64,000 nt of DNA from Argopecten irradians (lineage: Eukaryota; Mollusca; Bivalvia; Pectinida; Pectinidae), in NCBI RefSeq assembly GCF_041381155.1, contig NC_091143.1:23463695-23527694 (forward strand), given 5' to 3'. The translations under genes were made by a program, and so were the position numbers. A model generated the notes under the pieces. The model searched no databases, was not told where the DNA came from, and worked only from the letters and a program-made list of their open reading frames with translations. This document shows positions 24,901-30,799 of the stretch, in pieces; the stretch's first letter is position 1, and each line of letters starts with the position of its first letter.

Positions 24901-27900
24901 TATAGCAAGGTCTCCAGATTATACAGGGTCCCAGTTTTAATTACTATGAATTAAGAAAGAAAATGTCATATTTTTCCAGATTAGACAAGTGCTTAAATTG
25001 ATATAACAAGTTATAACTGTATATAACCATTTCTAATAAATCTTTCAACTTTTGAAGGTTGCTTGGGATAAATGTGGGATACGCCGGCATTCATGTTTTG
25101 ATATCTGCAGGTAAGCGTTTTGATTAATATCAGTTGTTACTTTTATTTCCTGTGACACAGTAATATGCAAGTGCTCAATATATAAATCATGACTGATTGT
25201 TTTTTTGTTTTTTGTTGTTAAGCAGATAACTTGAATATATGTTCTAATTAGATAATTCTTGTTTTCAATATAGGAGGTCTTTGCTGACTATATTGTTGTT
25301 AACAAAACTGTAAAATGGATCAAGTTTGATAATTCAATCTGAGTACCAGGGTATGTGTGTAATTTTGTATTATGTTAAAACATTTTCTTTTCAGGTTTAT
25401 AGAAAAAGGTAAATATTTATTTAATTTCTTTTTAGCCCAAACAGTGGGTTTTAATTTGTTCTCTGCATCTTTTCTTGTAATGTAAAACTGATTCTGAGAA
25501 ATAGGCTTACTAATACAATTTTATATAGACAATGGATTTAATTCTCAGTGAATTTTGTTGCTATTTGTTTGCTTGATGATAAATCTGATAAAAAGTTTTT
25601 TGGCTGGCACTAATCTTATCAGTCAGATTACCTAAAACACAATTTTTTTAAAGGAAAAAATGCATGTTTAAAGAAGTTCAAGATGGTCAAAAGCTGAAAT
25701 CTACATTATAATATATTTCAACAAACCCCTTAAAAGTTGTCAAAGGCAGACTTTACTGTTGTCAAATAACTTTAACTTTGTGAGCTTGTTAGAATCATAG
25801 ATTAGATGTTTCAGCAAATAAAGTTTATTAAATGATAGTTTTGTCTAAATAGTAAATCTCCTTATGCCAAATAAATTTTGAAATTTGAAATTAAGGAAAT
25901 AAAATTGGGTTGATTAAATTTCTATTGCTTAAAAATACTACAGTTTTCATATCAAAGGCCTCTAAATCCTCATGCAATCCACCCAATATCAAGTGACTTC
26001 GCCCGTATAATATTTATGCGTACCGGTATGTCACTTGATAAAAAATTAATATACTAGAACTATGGGCTAGATATGTTCAGCTTGATGTCATGGCCTGACG
26101 TAAATAAGCATTGAAGTGACGTCAGGATTTAAGGACGTCATGACAAAAGGGTGGTGTCTGCTGGAGTCTAGCAACACATTTTGTTCCCTTAAATTTGGCC
26201 TGACGTAAATAAGCATTGAAGTGACGTCAGGATTTAAGGACGTCATGACAAAAGGGTGGCGTCTGCTGGAGTCTAGCAACACATTCTGTTCCCTTAAATT
26301 GTAGGTTGTAAAATCTTTATGTGATAAGAAGTGAGTCTTTAGATTTGCGATCATCTGAAATGAAATCTTATGAAACTGGTTTCAAAATACTAATTTTTGC
26401 TTTCCAAGGCTTGCAAAAAATGAAAAGTATTTTTAGACTCGTTTCATAAAATCTCAGATGAAATAAACACTTGTTTAAGATCCTGCATGGTATTTCAGAT
26501 GACATGTACGACTATGATTTCTTCTGGTTGTTCCGGGATAGTGGACAATGGCAACCATTTCCTGTGACCAATTCCAAAAATATTGAAGAAAAGTATGGAA
26601 AATGCCGAACCATGAATTTAACGCTTGGAGAAAAAGGGTTAGTAGAAAATTTCTTCTGCAGTCTCAATTACTTAAGGCAAGGACAGACAGAGCTATAGAC
26701 AAAATCTAAGTTTTAAATTATTACAAAGTTACATCACTCTTTCTCGGAAAGTACTGATTAAGAAGTGACTTTTCTGAAATTTCATTAGAACAAAGACCTT
26801 TATTAACACCTCCCAGCGATCTGATTAAAAGTGGACTTAGTAGCGAGGTGGTCATAATTCTGAAGTTGACCAGATTCTATCCGTTTATAAAATCTCAATC
26901 TCTTCTATTTTACTTCTAAACTGCCTTTGGTCCCTATGTAGAATGTATAGGAAGAAGGAAAGCAAGGAAAAAATCAGAAGAAAATAAAATCATACTGTGA
27001 ACCAACTTTTCCTTGAATTTCACTATCCAGGTGCATTCACGATCCAAGTACATTTGTGATCCAAGTACATTTATGACCCAAGTACATTCACGATCCAAGT
27101 ACATTCATGATCCAAGTAAATTCACAATCCAAGAACATTCGCGATCCAAGTACATTAGCGATCCAAGTACATTCACAAAGGTTTATTTCAGCATTTTAGT
27201 ATTTCCAGTCAATTTCATTTTCGCAAATGTTAACTTTCAGGAACTTGTATTGAAATGGAAGTCGTGAAATTAAGTAGCTGCAAAAGAAAGTTGGTTTACA
27301 GTATTGAGACTATTCAGTGATGGACTCCTTGTAACACTATATGTATCTACATTTATATACTAGACAAAGATTCCTGCAGCAATACCTACAGTGTTTTCTC
27401 CTCTCATTATTTAGATAAATTTTATTTGAATTAGATCTTTATTAATGATACATTTATTCAATTCAGATGAGCTATACATTAAATTTAGCTTAAATCAAAT
27501 CCCACCTGGCAATGATGCTATTTCTACACTTCAGAATCAGTTAACTATAAAATGTCAGAGATGGTTTCTGATTGGCAGATAATTCTATTCATATATGGTA
27601 ATGGTGTTGCTATCTGAATATGACTTGTTATATTTAAATATCTACCTTGTATGATCTTCATGGTAGATTCTCATCCAGATAAGTAGACATTACTATTGGT
27701 AACAGATTTGTATTTCAATCAGATAGACAAGCTACATATGATCTATCACCATGGTAACGATGTTTTAATTGATGACATTAATATTCATTTTAAAGATACC
27801 GGTTGATGTTCAAAGACATGAAGATGAGACTCACCAGTAATCAAATCCCAGGCGCTTTTAATCCTGTTTTCCGACAAGGTATCAAAATAATGTACTTTTT

Positions 27901-28124
27901 TATGTTCCTTATATAATAATAGCAGTACTCATTACCAGTTTAACAATTTTAAAATATTAAAAATAGATATAAAACTTATCTGATAAAAGAAACAGACTTG
28001 AGGATAAATCATAAAGATTGATATTTGTTTCAGATATGTAAATTGCAACTTTTCCTTTATTTAACATTATAATTTACAAAAGAATTAACATTAGCTATAT
28101 TTTTTAGCTGTGCTGCCAACATGA
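3822..28124 (+). CDS. Gene 1: vWA + two MIB/HERC2-like + WWE-like domain protein (20 coding exons)
   Basis: The spliced product is 1207 residues, assembled from 20 exons whose phases all agree. Residues 1-370 are a charged, Ser/Lys-rich N-terminal part. About 396-467 is a Cys/aromatic-rich segment (CCACGLDEPD at its start) that I do not recognise. 560-690 is acidic and disordered. About 705-895 is a von Willebrand A domain with MIDAS residues D727-x-S729-x-S731, S803 in the usual Thr position and D842 in VISDLEF. 966-985 is a short charged helix. About 1004-1055 and 1064-1124 resemble MIB/HERC2 (SH3-like) modules, with VLIQWDSG and VVYVAWDKCG strands. About 1131-1200 resembles a WWE domain (FFWLFRDSGQW, then NIEEKYG). 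There is no signal peptide or membrane segment, so it is probably intracellular. MIB/HERC2 and WWE domains are typical of ubiquitin and ADP-ribose pathways; no RING or HECT domain is seen, so the function is open. Confidence 0.82.
3911..4062 (+). repeat. 67-bp tandem repeat that includes the exon 1 donor
   Basis: About 2.3 copies of a 67-bp unit start at 3911, 3978 and 4045. The first copy contains the last eight exon bases and the working donor (AAGAGATG then GTGAGATG). The second and third read AAGAGATG then ATGAGATG, with the donor G at +1 changed to A. The rest of the unit is nearly identical (a run of A, then tcttgatcaagtcatga). Confidence 0.9.
5006..6015 (+). CDS. Gene 1 coding exon 2 (long charged exon)
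   Basis: Acceptor ttgtcatttcag; 336 codons after completing the split Glu codon; ends AAG before GTAGTT, phase 0. It begins EIFPRHSFIIKFKDEYSC, in frame with the long open stretch from the Met at 5068, which is therefore internal and not the start. The second half has Lys/Ser-rich short repeats (EKSRGTDKS, EKSRGTEKS) and is probably disordered. Confidence 0.85.
6231..6371. repeat. Near-perfect palindromic hairpin element
   Basis: Two arms of about 64 bases are inverted around a spacer of about 12 bases: the left arm begins caaaatcaaaagttttgtc and the right arm ends in its near-exact complement. It lies in the intron between coding exons 2 and 3 and looks like a fold-back MITE. The low divergence of the arms suggests recent insertion or arm homogenisation. 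Confidence 0.85.
6753..6830 (+). CDS. Gene 1 coding exon 3
   Basis: 26 codons, phase 0 on both sides: acceptor ctttaatcag, donor GTAAGT. Encodes RNLRNVETSRFMKRED followed by YPILGSEQEL. An alternative acceptor two bases downstream would break the frame. Confidence 0.75.
7513..7728 (+). CDS. Gene 1 coding exon 4 (Cys-rich start)
   Basis: 72 codons, phase 0 on both sides: acceptor tctttacag, donor GTAAGT. It opens ECCACGLDEPDVTARSRKYL and continues with a helical stretch and aromatic residues (IYFFNKYHYYD). No named domain was recognised; the fold may be a small alpha-helical module. Confidence 0.8.
7850..8330 (+). repeat. Dispersed repeat family A, split by a family B insertion
   Basis: 7850-8003 matches the left half (ctgtaaggaagactcagggttct) and 8222-8330 the right half (gtcagtatataatgt, ggggtcttcggcg) of the element that is complete at about 15530-16047. 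The two halves are separated by a copy of repeat family B, so this is a nested insertion in the intron between coding exons 4 and 5. Family A is probably a short non-autonomous element; no tRNA-like promoter boxes were established. Confidence 0.65.
8005..8218 (+). repeat. Dispersed repeat family B, copy 1
   Basis: Runs from ttttaattgctaaaagtaaac to attagcaaaatgcccaaaat and actatccatagagtgag, closely matching a second copy at about 48120-48455 in the same orientation within gene 2. It is inserted inside a family A element. No protein is encoded. Confidence 0.7.
9067..9796 (+). CDS. Gene 1 coding exon 5 (acidic linker before vWA)
   Basis: Acceptor tatattgcag, donor GTAATT; 243 codons plus one base. 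It encodes residues 468-710: LAVAGLNDGKGVNLLDFSQ, a disordered polar region, a strongly acidic Asp/Glu/Ser stretch (about 9560-9620), then the segment leading into vWA (WNVNLGDNGQKCLYAALKG). Confidence 0.85.
9975..10010 (+). pseudogene. Decayed duplicate of the first vWA exon
   Basis: Preceded by an acceptor-like tatcaatag, this stretch reads GLGGVQHLDPDK in the same phase as the genuine exon at 10483, which reads GLDGVQHSDPST. Over 31 aligned bases the two differ at about seven positions, all of them transitions. Beyond that the copy loses the MIDAS Asp. A repeat insertion lies between the copies. It looks like an exon duplicate no longer able to code. Confidence 0.6.
10035..10478 (+). repeat. 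Dispersed repeat family C, short copy
   Basis: It starts with a cgtccgtccgtcgtccgtc tract and holds two tandem units of about 185 bases (tagagttc..catggattgt.accaaatttgg, then ggcaggaggggcggggccc). It ends gtgagcgatacaggccccc / ttggcctcttgttt. The same terminal motif occurs at 28895-28932 and in related form at 19297-19327. It sits directly before the acceptor of coding exon 6. Confidence 0.75.
10483..10602 (+). CDS. Gene 1 coding exon 6 (vWA strand 1, MIDAS)
   Basis: Encodes residues 711-750 including FLLDLSNSM. D727, S729 and S731 form the DxSxS metal-ion-dependent adhesion site. Acceptor cattattag, donor GTGAGC, phase 1 on both sides. Confidence 0.85.
10976..11098 (+). CDS. Gene 1 coding exon 7 (vWA)
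   Basis: Residues 751-791, with the central vWA strand FGIAVFGHTSKVLLYP. Acceptor ttgttaacacag, donor GTAACT, phase 1 on both sides. Confidence 0.85.
11465..12000 (+). repeat. Dispersed repeat family C fragment with a 53-bp tandem duplication
   Basis: Begins ttttaggtcacctgaccata, like the left end of the long family C element at 17385. It continues with diverged tandem units (gaacacgataactttaaact, tatgcact.agcttcatgaaact). Its end carries a direct duplication of about 53 bases (gagtaaatatgcacagagct ... acctattagatgt, at about 11880 and 11933). Just upstream (11410-11440) are overlapping AGGTCA direct repeats. Confidence 0.65.
12151..12237 (+). CDS. Gene 1 coding exon 8 (vWA)
   Basis: Residues 792-820. 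GRSPLALGLL holds S803 where vWA domains usually have the third MIDAS residue (Thr). Acceptor tttcttacag, donor GTAATT, phase 1. Confidence 0.82.
12502..12608. repeat. Hairpin element with about 42-bp arms
   Basis: The arms ttgttgaggttatgagggta... and its complement ...taccctcagaacctcaataa flank a loop of about 20 bases, and both arms contain aatttacatgggctcc or its complement. It is a fold-back repeat in the intron between coding exons 8 and 9. Confidence 0.8.
13062..13186 (+). CDS. Gene 1 coding exon 9 (vWA)
   Basis: Residues 821-862 include PRIIVISDLEFNETATGG, the vWA strand ending in D842, the fourth MIDAS position. Acceptor aaattcacag, donor GTATGT; it ends in phase 0. Confidence 0.85.
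13418..13778. mobile_element. 361-bp MITE with TIRs and AAAAT target duplication
   Basis: The terminal inverted repeats begin GGCATCGTCGGTGACCCA on both ends and remain similar for about 80 bases (ttgcactacactatg.tacacttatcaccc). AAAAT is present on each side (13413-13417 and 13779-13783). There is no coding capacity. It lies in the intron between coding exons 9 and 10. Confidence 0.85.
13934..14029 (+). CDS. Gene 1 coding exon 10 (end of vWA)
   Basis: 32 codons, phase 0: TNDVLNQLITIALKLKALGI then PVYVMSVGNGPQ, the last helix and strand of the vWA fold. Acceptor ctattctgcag; the donor GTCAGT is slightly weaker than its neighbours. Confidence 0.85.
14529..14630 (+). CDS. Gene 1 coding exon 11
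   Basis: 34 codons, phase 0: LNDLRTRLGPPIRMTGGKIM then EKSEELLGRQAWQQ. The acceptor tgtgtactag has a poor pyrimidine tract; donor GTAGGA. This links vWA to the following helical segment. Confidence 0.75.
15388..15498 (+). CDS. Gene 1 coding exon 12
   Basis: 37 codons, phase 0: ILSCNILDMLDNVWGPMTPE followed by EKLEIIKSFAGEDPEDR. Acceptor tgtgtttcacag, donor GTAAGT. Amphipathic helices, no named domain. Confidence 0.82.
15530..16047 (+). repeat. Dispersed repeat family A, most complete copy
   Basis: Runs from gtacctgctactccattgca and tgatcgtaaaaggcgactag, through ttctgtccccaggtcaagac and ccgttgtcagtataatgtga, to the tail ctggctattgataggacata and an A-rich end. Partial copies are at 7850-8330, 19563-19827 and 33418-33620. 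A run of about ten G is at 15990. Confidence 0.75.
16363..16549 (+). CDS. Gene 1 coding exon 13 (first MIB/HERC2-like module begins)
   Basis: 62 codons plus one base: a charged helix (ESIRKMMAERKEKERNEEEI), then FPMGDRVQDIQHVNTAGTIV, the opening of an SH3-like MIB/HERC2 module. Acceptor acacttgcag, donor GTGAGT. Confidence 0.85.
16732..16872 (+). CDS. Gene 1 coding exon 14 (MIB/HERC2-like)
   Basis: Residues 1028-1074: RRVLIQWDSGNNGEFASLEM closes module 1 with the conserved VxxQWDxG strand, and YEGETHRVGSRVRR begins module 2. Acceptor gtttccacag, donor GTAGGT. Confidence 0.85.
16970..17330. repeat. Low-complexity catgaaaa / atggccatgaa repeats
   Basis: Degenerate, partly inverted repetition of short words such as catgaaaatggccatgaa, ttcatggtcatgaaa and gaccatga. 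This is an AT-rich simple-sequence region in the intron after coding exon 14, with no coding potential. Confidence 0.6.
17385..19327 (+). repeat. Long family C element with about ten 147-bp tandem units
   Basis: The left end is taggtcatctgacccaaagg followed by a cgtccgtcgtccgccg tract; the right end is gtcagatgaccgttaaggcc then gggcctcttgtt, so the termini are partly inverted (GGTCATCTGAC / GTCAGATGACC). The core repeats a unit of 146-148 bases about nine to ten times (ggtccagggtactcatattt .. gcatgctgggatgaaggg .. gaacgacttcttctaactaa). Most units carry TGACCTTGAC facing GTCAAGGTCA. No protein is encoded. Confidence 0.85.
19563..19827 (+). repeat. Dispersed repeat family A, partial copy
   Basis: Matches the right part of the 15530-16047 element: aaaagtggtcgtttctg, ccattgtcagtacaatataa, gtgtcttcggtgccatactt, and the tail ccttggctgttaataagac. 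It ends about 100 bases before the acceptor of coding exon 15. Confidence 0.7.
19924..20018 (+). CDS. Gene 1 coding exon 15 (MIB/HERC2-like; donor seeds the minisatellite)
   Basis: Residues 1075-1106, VIPGSVPHETRLDDTDVGTV through LSALQPNVVY, phase 0 at the end. The acceptor tttttctccag is strong. The last 12 exon bases plus the donor (AATGTAGTTTAT then GTGAGTATGG) are exactly the core of the tandem array that follows. Reading through the first donor meets a TAG after five codons. Confidence 0.85.
20007..21570 (+). repeat. 23-bp minisatellite built on the 5' splice site
   Basis: About 68 head-to-tail copies of a 23-base unit, GTAGTTTATGTGAGTATGG plus AAAT or ACAT. The first copy overlaps the end of coding exon 15 and its donor, so almost every unit carries a perfect TAT|GTGAGTATGG 5' splice site. 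Variants (aaattaatgtgagtatgg, tagttttt) recur at intervals of eight to ten units, which suggests higher-order expansion. The right third is more diverged. Confidence 0.95.
21575..22230 (+). repeat. Segment D copy 1, duplicated at 24413-24946
   Basis: Starts after the minisatellite at ccttgacaatgttgtacagt and ends at tacagggtcccagttttaat. It recurs at 24413-24946 nearly base for base, lacking only about 120 bases (roughly 22036-22160). It contains a hairpin (21605-21705; arms agatggacagacacacaatc and its complement) of a dispersed type ending ggtgaactcctcctaaacaa. Confidence 0.85.
22231..22737. other. Intronic sequence, probable insertion
   Basis: About 500 bases (gaccgtcccttctggtttcc onward) with no counterpart after the second copy of segment D. 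Its opening resembles a dispersed repeat, but only one copy is in the window. No coding potential. Confidence 0.4.
22738..24412 (+). other. Blend of minisatellite and the exon 16 to exon 18 region; likely assembly artefact
   Basis: The order of landmarks is that of 25058-26560: gccggcat of coding exon 16 near 22790, tttagaaaaaggtaaatat of the microexon near 23210, about 430 bases nearly identical to 25408-25860, the gacgtc repeat near 24000, and tcttctggttgttccgg of coding exon 18 near 24308. Everywhere, extra bases spelling atgtag, ttatgtgag or tatggaaatg are inserted or substituted. Reading frames are destroyed. A real duplicate would mutate at random; here the changes spell the minisatellite. 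Confidence 0.8.
24413..24946 (+). repeat. Segment D copy 2
   Basis: Near-identical repeat of 21575-22230, beginning gtcccttgacaatgttgtac, with an internal deletion and one changed dinucleotide. It is followed by the unique lead-in to the genuine coding exon 16. Its presence supports a false or real duplication of about 2.8 kb here. Confidence 0.85.
25058..25110 (+). CDS. Gene 1 coding exon 16 (MIB/HERC2-like strand)
   Basis: 17 codons plus two bases: VAWDKCGIRRHSCFDIC. It joins exon 15 to give NVVYVAWDKCG, the characteristic core strand of the module. Acceptor acttttgaag, donor GTAAGC. Splicing directly to coding exon 18 would give an immediate TGA; the microexon resolves this. Confidence 0.85.
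25395..25408 (+). CDS. Gene 1 microexon of 14 nt (coding exon 17)
   Basis: Flanked by ttttcttttcag and GTAAAT. It completes the split Arg codon, encodes Phe-Ile-Glu-Lys and leaves one base that makes Asp with the next exon. Its length (3n+2) is exactly what is needed to restore frame between coding exons 16 and 18, giving ICRFIEKDDMYDYDFFW. No other candidate exon was seen in this intron. Confidence 0.78.
26092..26301 (+). repeat. 105-bp tandem duplication containing CRE-like palindromes
   Basis: Two nearly identical units start at 26092 and 26197 (ggcctgacgtaaataagcat ... tctagcaacacatt). Each contains the palindrome TGACGTCA and a nearby GGACGTCATG. The blended copy at about 23965-24065 shows only one unit, so the duplication may be allelic. 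Confidence 0.85.
26499..26637 (+). CDS. Gene 1 coding exon 18 (WWE-like domain)
   Basis: Encodes residues 1129-1174: DFFWLFRDSGQWQPFP, then NIEEKYG, the Trp-containing strands and the I-E-x2-Y helix typical of WWE domains. Acceptor atggtatttcag; donor GTTAGT (a less common GTT start). It ends with two bases of a split Gly codon. Confidence 0.82.
27030..27178 (+). repeat. 17-bp minisatellite, about nine copies
   Basis: Unit gatccaagtacattcac with single-base variants (acatttgt, acatttat, aaattcac). It lies in the intron between coding exons 18 and 19 and contains no splice motif. Confidence 0.9.
27796..27878 (+). CDS. Gene 1 coding exon 19 (end of WWE-like domain)
   Basis: Residues 1175-1202: GYRLMFKDMKMRLTSNQIPG then AFNPVFRQ. 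The YxxxFxxMxxR pattern matches the last strand of WWE domains. Acceptor attttaaag, donor GTATCA; one base left over. Confidence 0.78.
28108..28124 (+). CDS. Gene 1 last coding exon (AVLPT, stop)
   Basis: Acceptor tatattttttag. The split codon gives Ala, then VLPT and TGA. No clear AATAAA is found in the first two kilobases beyond the stop, so the transcript end is undefined. Confidence 0.6.
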
Positions 28125-28221
28125 GATGAGACCTCAGCATGCATATAAATTTGGAAACGAGAGGAGGAACTTTGGTGCTGGACTGTTTATAGCTGTTCTA
28201 TCTATAACAGCATTACAAGTA

Positions 28222-28745
28222 ATGGCTTGAAATAGTCTCACCAAGACTGAATTGTCTGGCTTCAGTGATGTCACCAAGACTGAATTGTCTGGCTTCAGTG
28301 AAGTCACCAATACTGAATCGTCTAGCTTCAGTGATGTCACAAAGACTGAATTGTCTGGCTTCAGTGAAGTCACAGACGTACAAAGACTGAATTGTTTGGC
28401 TTCAGTGATGTCACCAAGACTGTATTATTTGGCTTCATTGATACCTCCAACGCAGAATTGTTTGGCCTCAGTGATGTCACCAATACTGAATTGTCTGGCT
28501 TTAGTCATTTCACCAAGACTGAATTGTCTGGCTTCAGTAATGTCACCAAGACTGAATCGTCTGGCTTCATTGATAATTCCCAAGACTGAATTGTCTGACT
28601 TCAGTATTTCACCAAGACTGAGTTGTTTGGCTTCATTGAGTTCACCAAGACTGAATTGTCTGGCTTCGTAATACCTCCAAAACTGAATTGTTTGGCTTCA
28701 GTATTGTCAACAAGGCTGCATTGTAAAACTAATTTTGCAGGCTTC
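28222..28745. repeat. 33-bp minisatellite, about 15 copies, in the presumed 3' UTR of gene 1
   Basis: Unit tcaccaagactgaattgtct + ggcttcagtgatg. Because 33 is a multiple of three, both strands stay open for long stretches, giving 11-residue repeats such as SGFSDVTKTEL on the plus strand. No start context, splice site or domain supports translation, so I treat it as non-coding satellite. Confidence 0.85.
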
Positions 28746-28892
28746 AGTAATATAAGCTTCAAGATGGATTTTGATGGTCTTTACCCTTGTTTTTTTTTGT
28801 TATTTGAAGTGATTTTACTACAACACTGTATATAACTAGGTGATTCGCTTATTACATATACAATGTAGAATAGTTCCTCACAGTTTTTTAAT

Positions 28893-28934
28893 TTCATGGT
28901 GAGTGATACAGGCCCTCTGGGCCTCTTGTTTAAT
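28893..28934 (+). repeat. Solo right end of repeat family C
   Basis: ggtgagtgatacaggccctc followed by tgggcctcttgttt matches the right end of the 10035-10478 element. The rest of the element is absent. Confidence 0.6.
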
Positions 28935-30100
28935 TTCGTGGTGTAAAACTCCGCAACTTATTGTTTGGGACTTATTCACATGGAATTCTTTTTTTAATTT
29001 TTTTTTCTAGCTTTGAAAGTGACAATTACCTGACAAAAATTTGATTAATATGTTAAAAAAAATATTATTTATGACAAACGTAAGGTATTAAATTGTTCAA
29101 ATCTTGGCGACTTGGTAAACAGCAAAATTAAATACAGCGCAAATATTAGCAACCATACAACAAGATGTTTCAGCAATAGAAATTTACTCCACCACACTGC
29201 TCTTATCGCTGGAGTATTTACATGTTATTGGATTAGAATGATTTGTCTCTAGCATATCTGTGATAATGTTTTTGTGATGTTTTTAAAGTATTTTTGTATG
29301 TGTACAGTTACTGTAGTAAATAATCTGAGAATGATGCTAGGGTGCATAATTGTCTTACTGGTACCTATATGTTAAGTTATACATTATGAAAGTATAATAA
29401 TATATTAAATTCATATGTGATAATTATCACTATTTAGCTCACCTGCCTGATGGACTGCAGATTTTTGGCTGTAGTATGGTTCTGACATTTTGCCACTTAA
29501 ATGTTGAGTTTGCTACAATAGGCTTATATAAGCATGAAATATGTTAGAATAGCCCTCTCGATAGTTTCAGAGACCTAACATCTTGGTCCATGGCATTATT
29601 GTTTTAGATATACAAATTCTTCTCTAGGAATTTGACAGGTGAGCAATGTTGTTAGATCTGGCCCATTTCATTACAAATGTAGACTTACATGTATAACTTT
29701 ATTGTCTCATGCGTGTATTATAATACCATTATGTTTAATTGATCTTACCATTCCCATTTATTCAATGTGCAATATTAATGGTCTTGATATCAGATTGAGG
29801 TGCCATCTAATCAAAACACTAACTATCATGTTTGAAGTTTGTCTTGTACTATGTCTGAGATGTTATTTTCGAGCAGAAAATTACCTGATCCTCGTTGGAT
29901 GTCATTGGTGATTTCTGCCAAAGAATGATTTATAAGTTAACATAGAGAGAGAGGAGACAGAAATAAGATAGAGGAGAAAATGTTGGGAGAGAGAGAGAGA
30001 ACGCGCGATGGGAGAGGAGGGAGTGAAGGAATGGTGCTTGCATGGTTTGAAAAGAAACTTCATAGATTGCAAGAGGAATGTTTTAATAGATATATGTATT
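28935..30100. other. Intergenic, AT-rich; purine tract at 29940-30030
   Basis: No gene seen. 29940-30030 is a GA-rich tract (gagagagaggagacag, gggagagagagagagaacg). An open frame at 29639-29911 has no supporting features. Confidence 0.45.
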
Positions 30101-30105
30101 GTTAC

Positions 30106-30790
30106 TTAAAAGTGGTCGCTACCTATGCATTGTTCAAAATAAATTAGAATGTAATAAACGAAATATTGCATATGAGGTCGTCGTGATCCAGTCCTATCAT
30201 TTGAGGGTTGTGAATGACTTGCGGCATTTGTATTCATACACTGACCCACCATTTTGGTCAAATACTCCACTTGGCGACTGAGTTCCTTAATGGTGTTATG
30301 GCTATCAACTTCGAACTCCTCCTTCTGGACTGCTGCCAGAACATGAACAGGCCTAGAATAATCCGTCTGTCGCCATCCAGAAGCCTCACCGAGCTTGTCC
30401 TGAGTTAAAGCGGTCATAATATCTTTAATTGCACCTGCACCCACAAACAAGCGTAGCTTATCTGGCAATCCGCTAATAAACTTCCCCAAAATCTCATTGT
30501 CTGGTTTGCCAAGTATAATGCCCTTTTCCATTACATTATAATGAAAATCTTCGATTGGCTGACCAGCTGATAATGTAAGGTTTGAAAAATTCTCCATTTC
30601 AAGAAAGAGTGATGGGTTTTCTCCACTATTGAGAAAAAAAATTGTTCTGAAAGCTGTCTATACACATTCCCAAGTCTTGTCTGTTAATGTGTTAAAACCA
30701 CGACACAGCTGGTCTACGTAAGTGTAAATGAAAGGCAGCTACTTTTCGAGAATCTTGATTCATTGAGTCATTCAAGTTCAGGAATTGAGC
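30106..30790 (-). pseudogene. Retrotransposon gag-like remnant
   Basis: The minus strand from 30597 down is open for 163 codons with a gag-type helical pattern (residues 10-60 include ILGKFISGLPDKLRLFVGAG). Just upstream on the same strand, in shifted frames, come LNLNDSMN, KVAAFHLHLRRPAVSWFNTL and LTDKTWE, the usual N-terminal capsid motifs of Gypsy-type gag. Frameshifts and missing flanks (no LTR, protease or polymerase recognised) mark it as a fragment. It is unrelated in sequence to the gag at 36561. Confidence 0.6.
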
Positions 30791-30799
30791 ATATCACTT

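Noticed and set aside
26088..26354. Repetitive minus-strand protein
   Set aside because: It is created by the 105-bp tandem duplication (a multiple of three) in an intron.
28252..28671. A 139-residue repetitive protein
   Set aside because: The open frame follows from a 33-bp repeat unit; the other strand is equally open, and there is no start context or domain.
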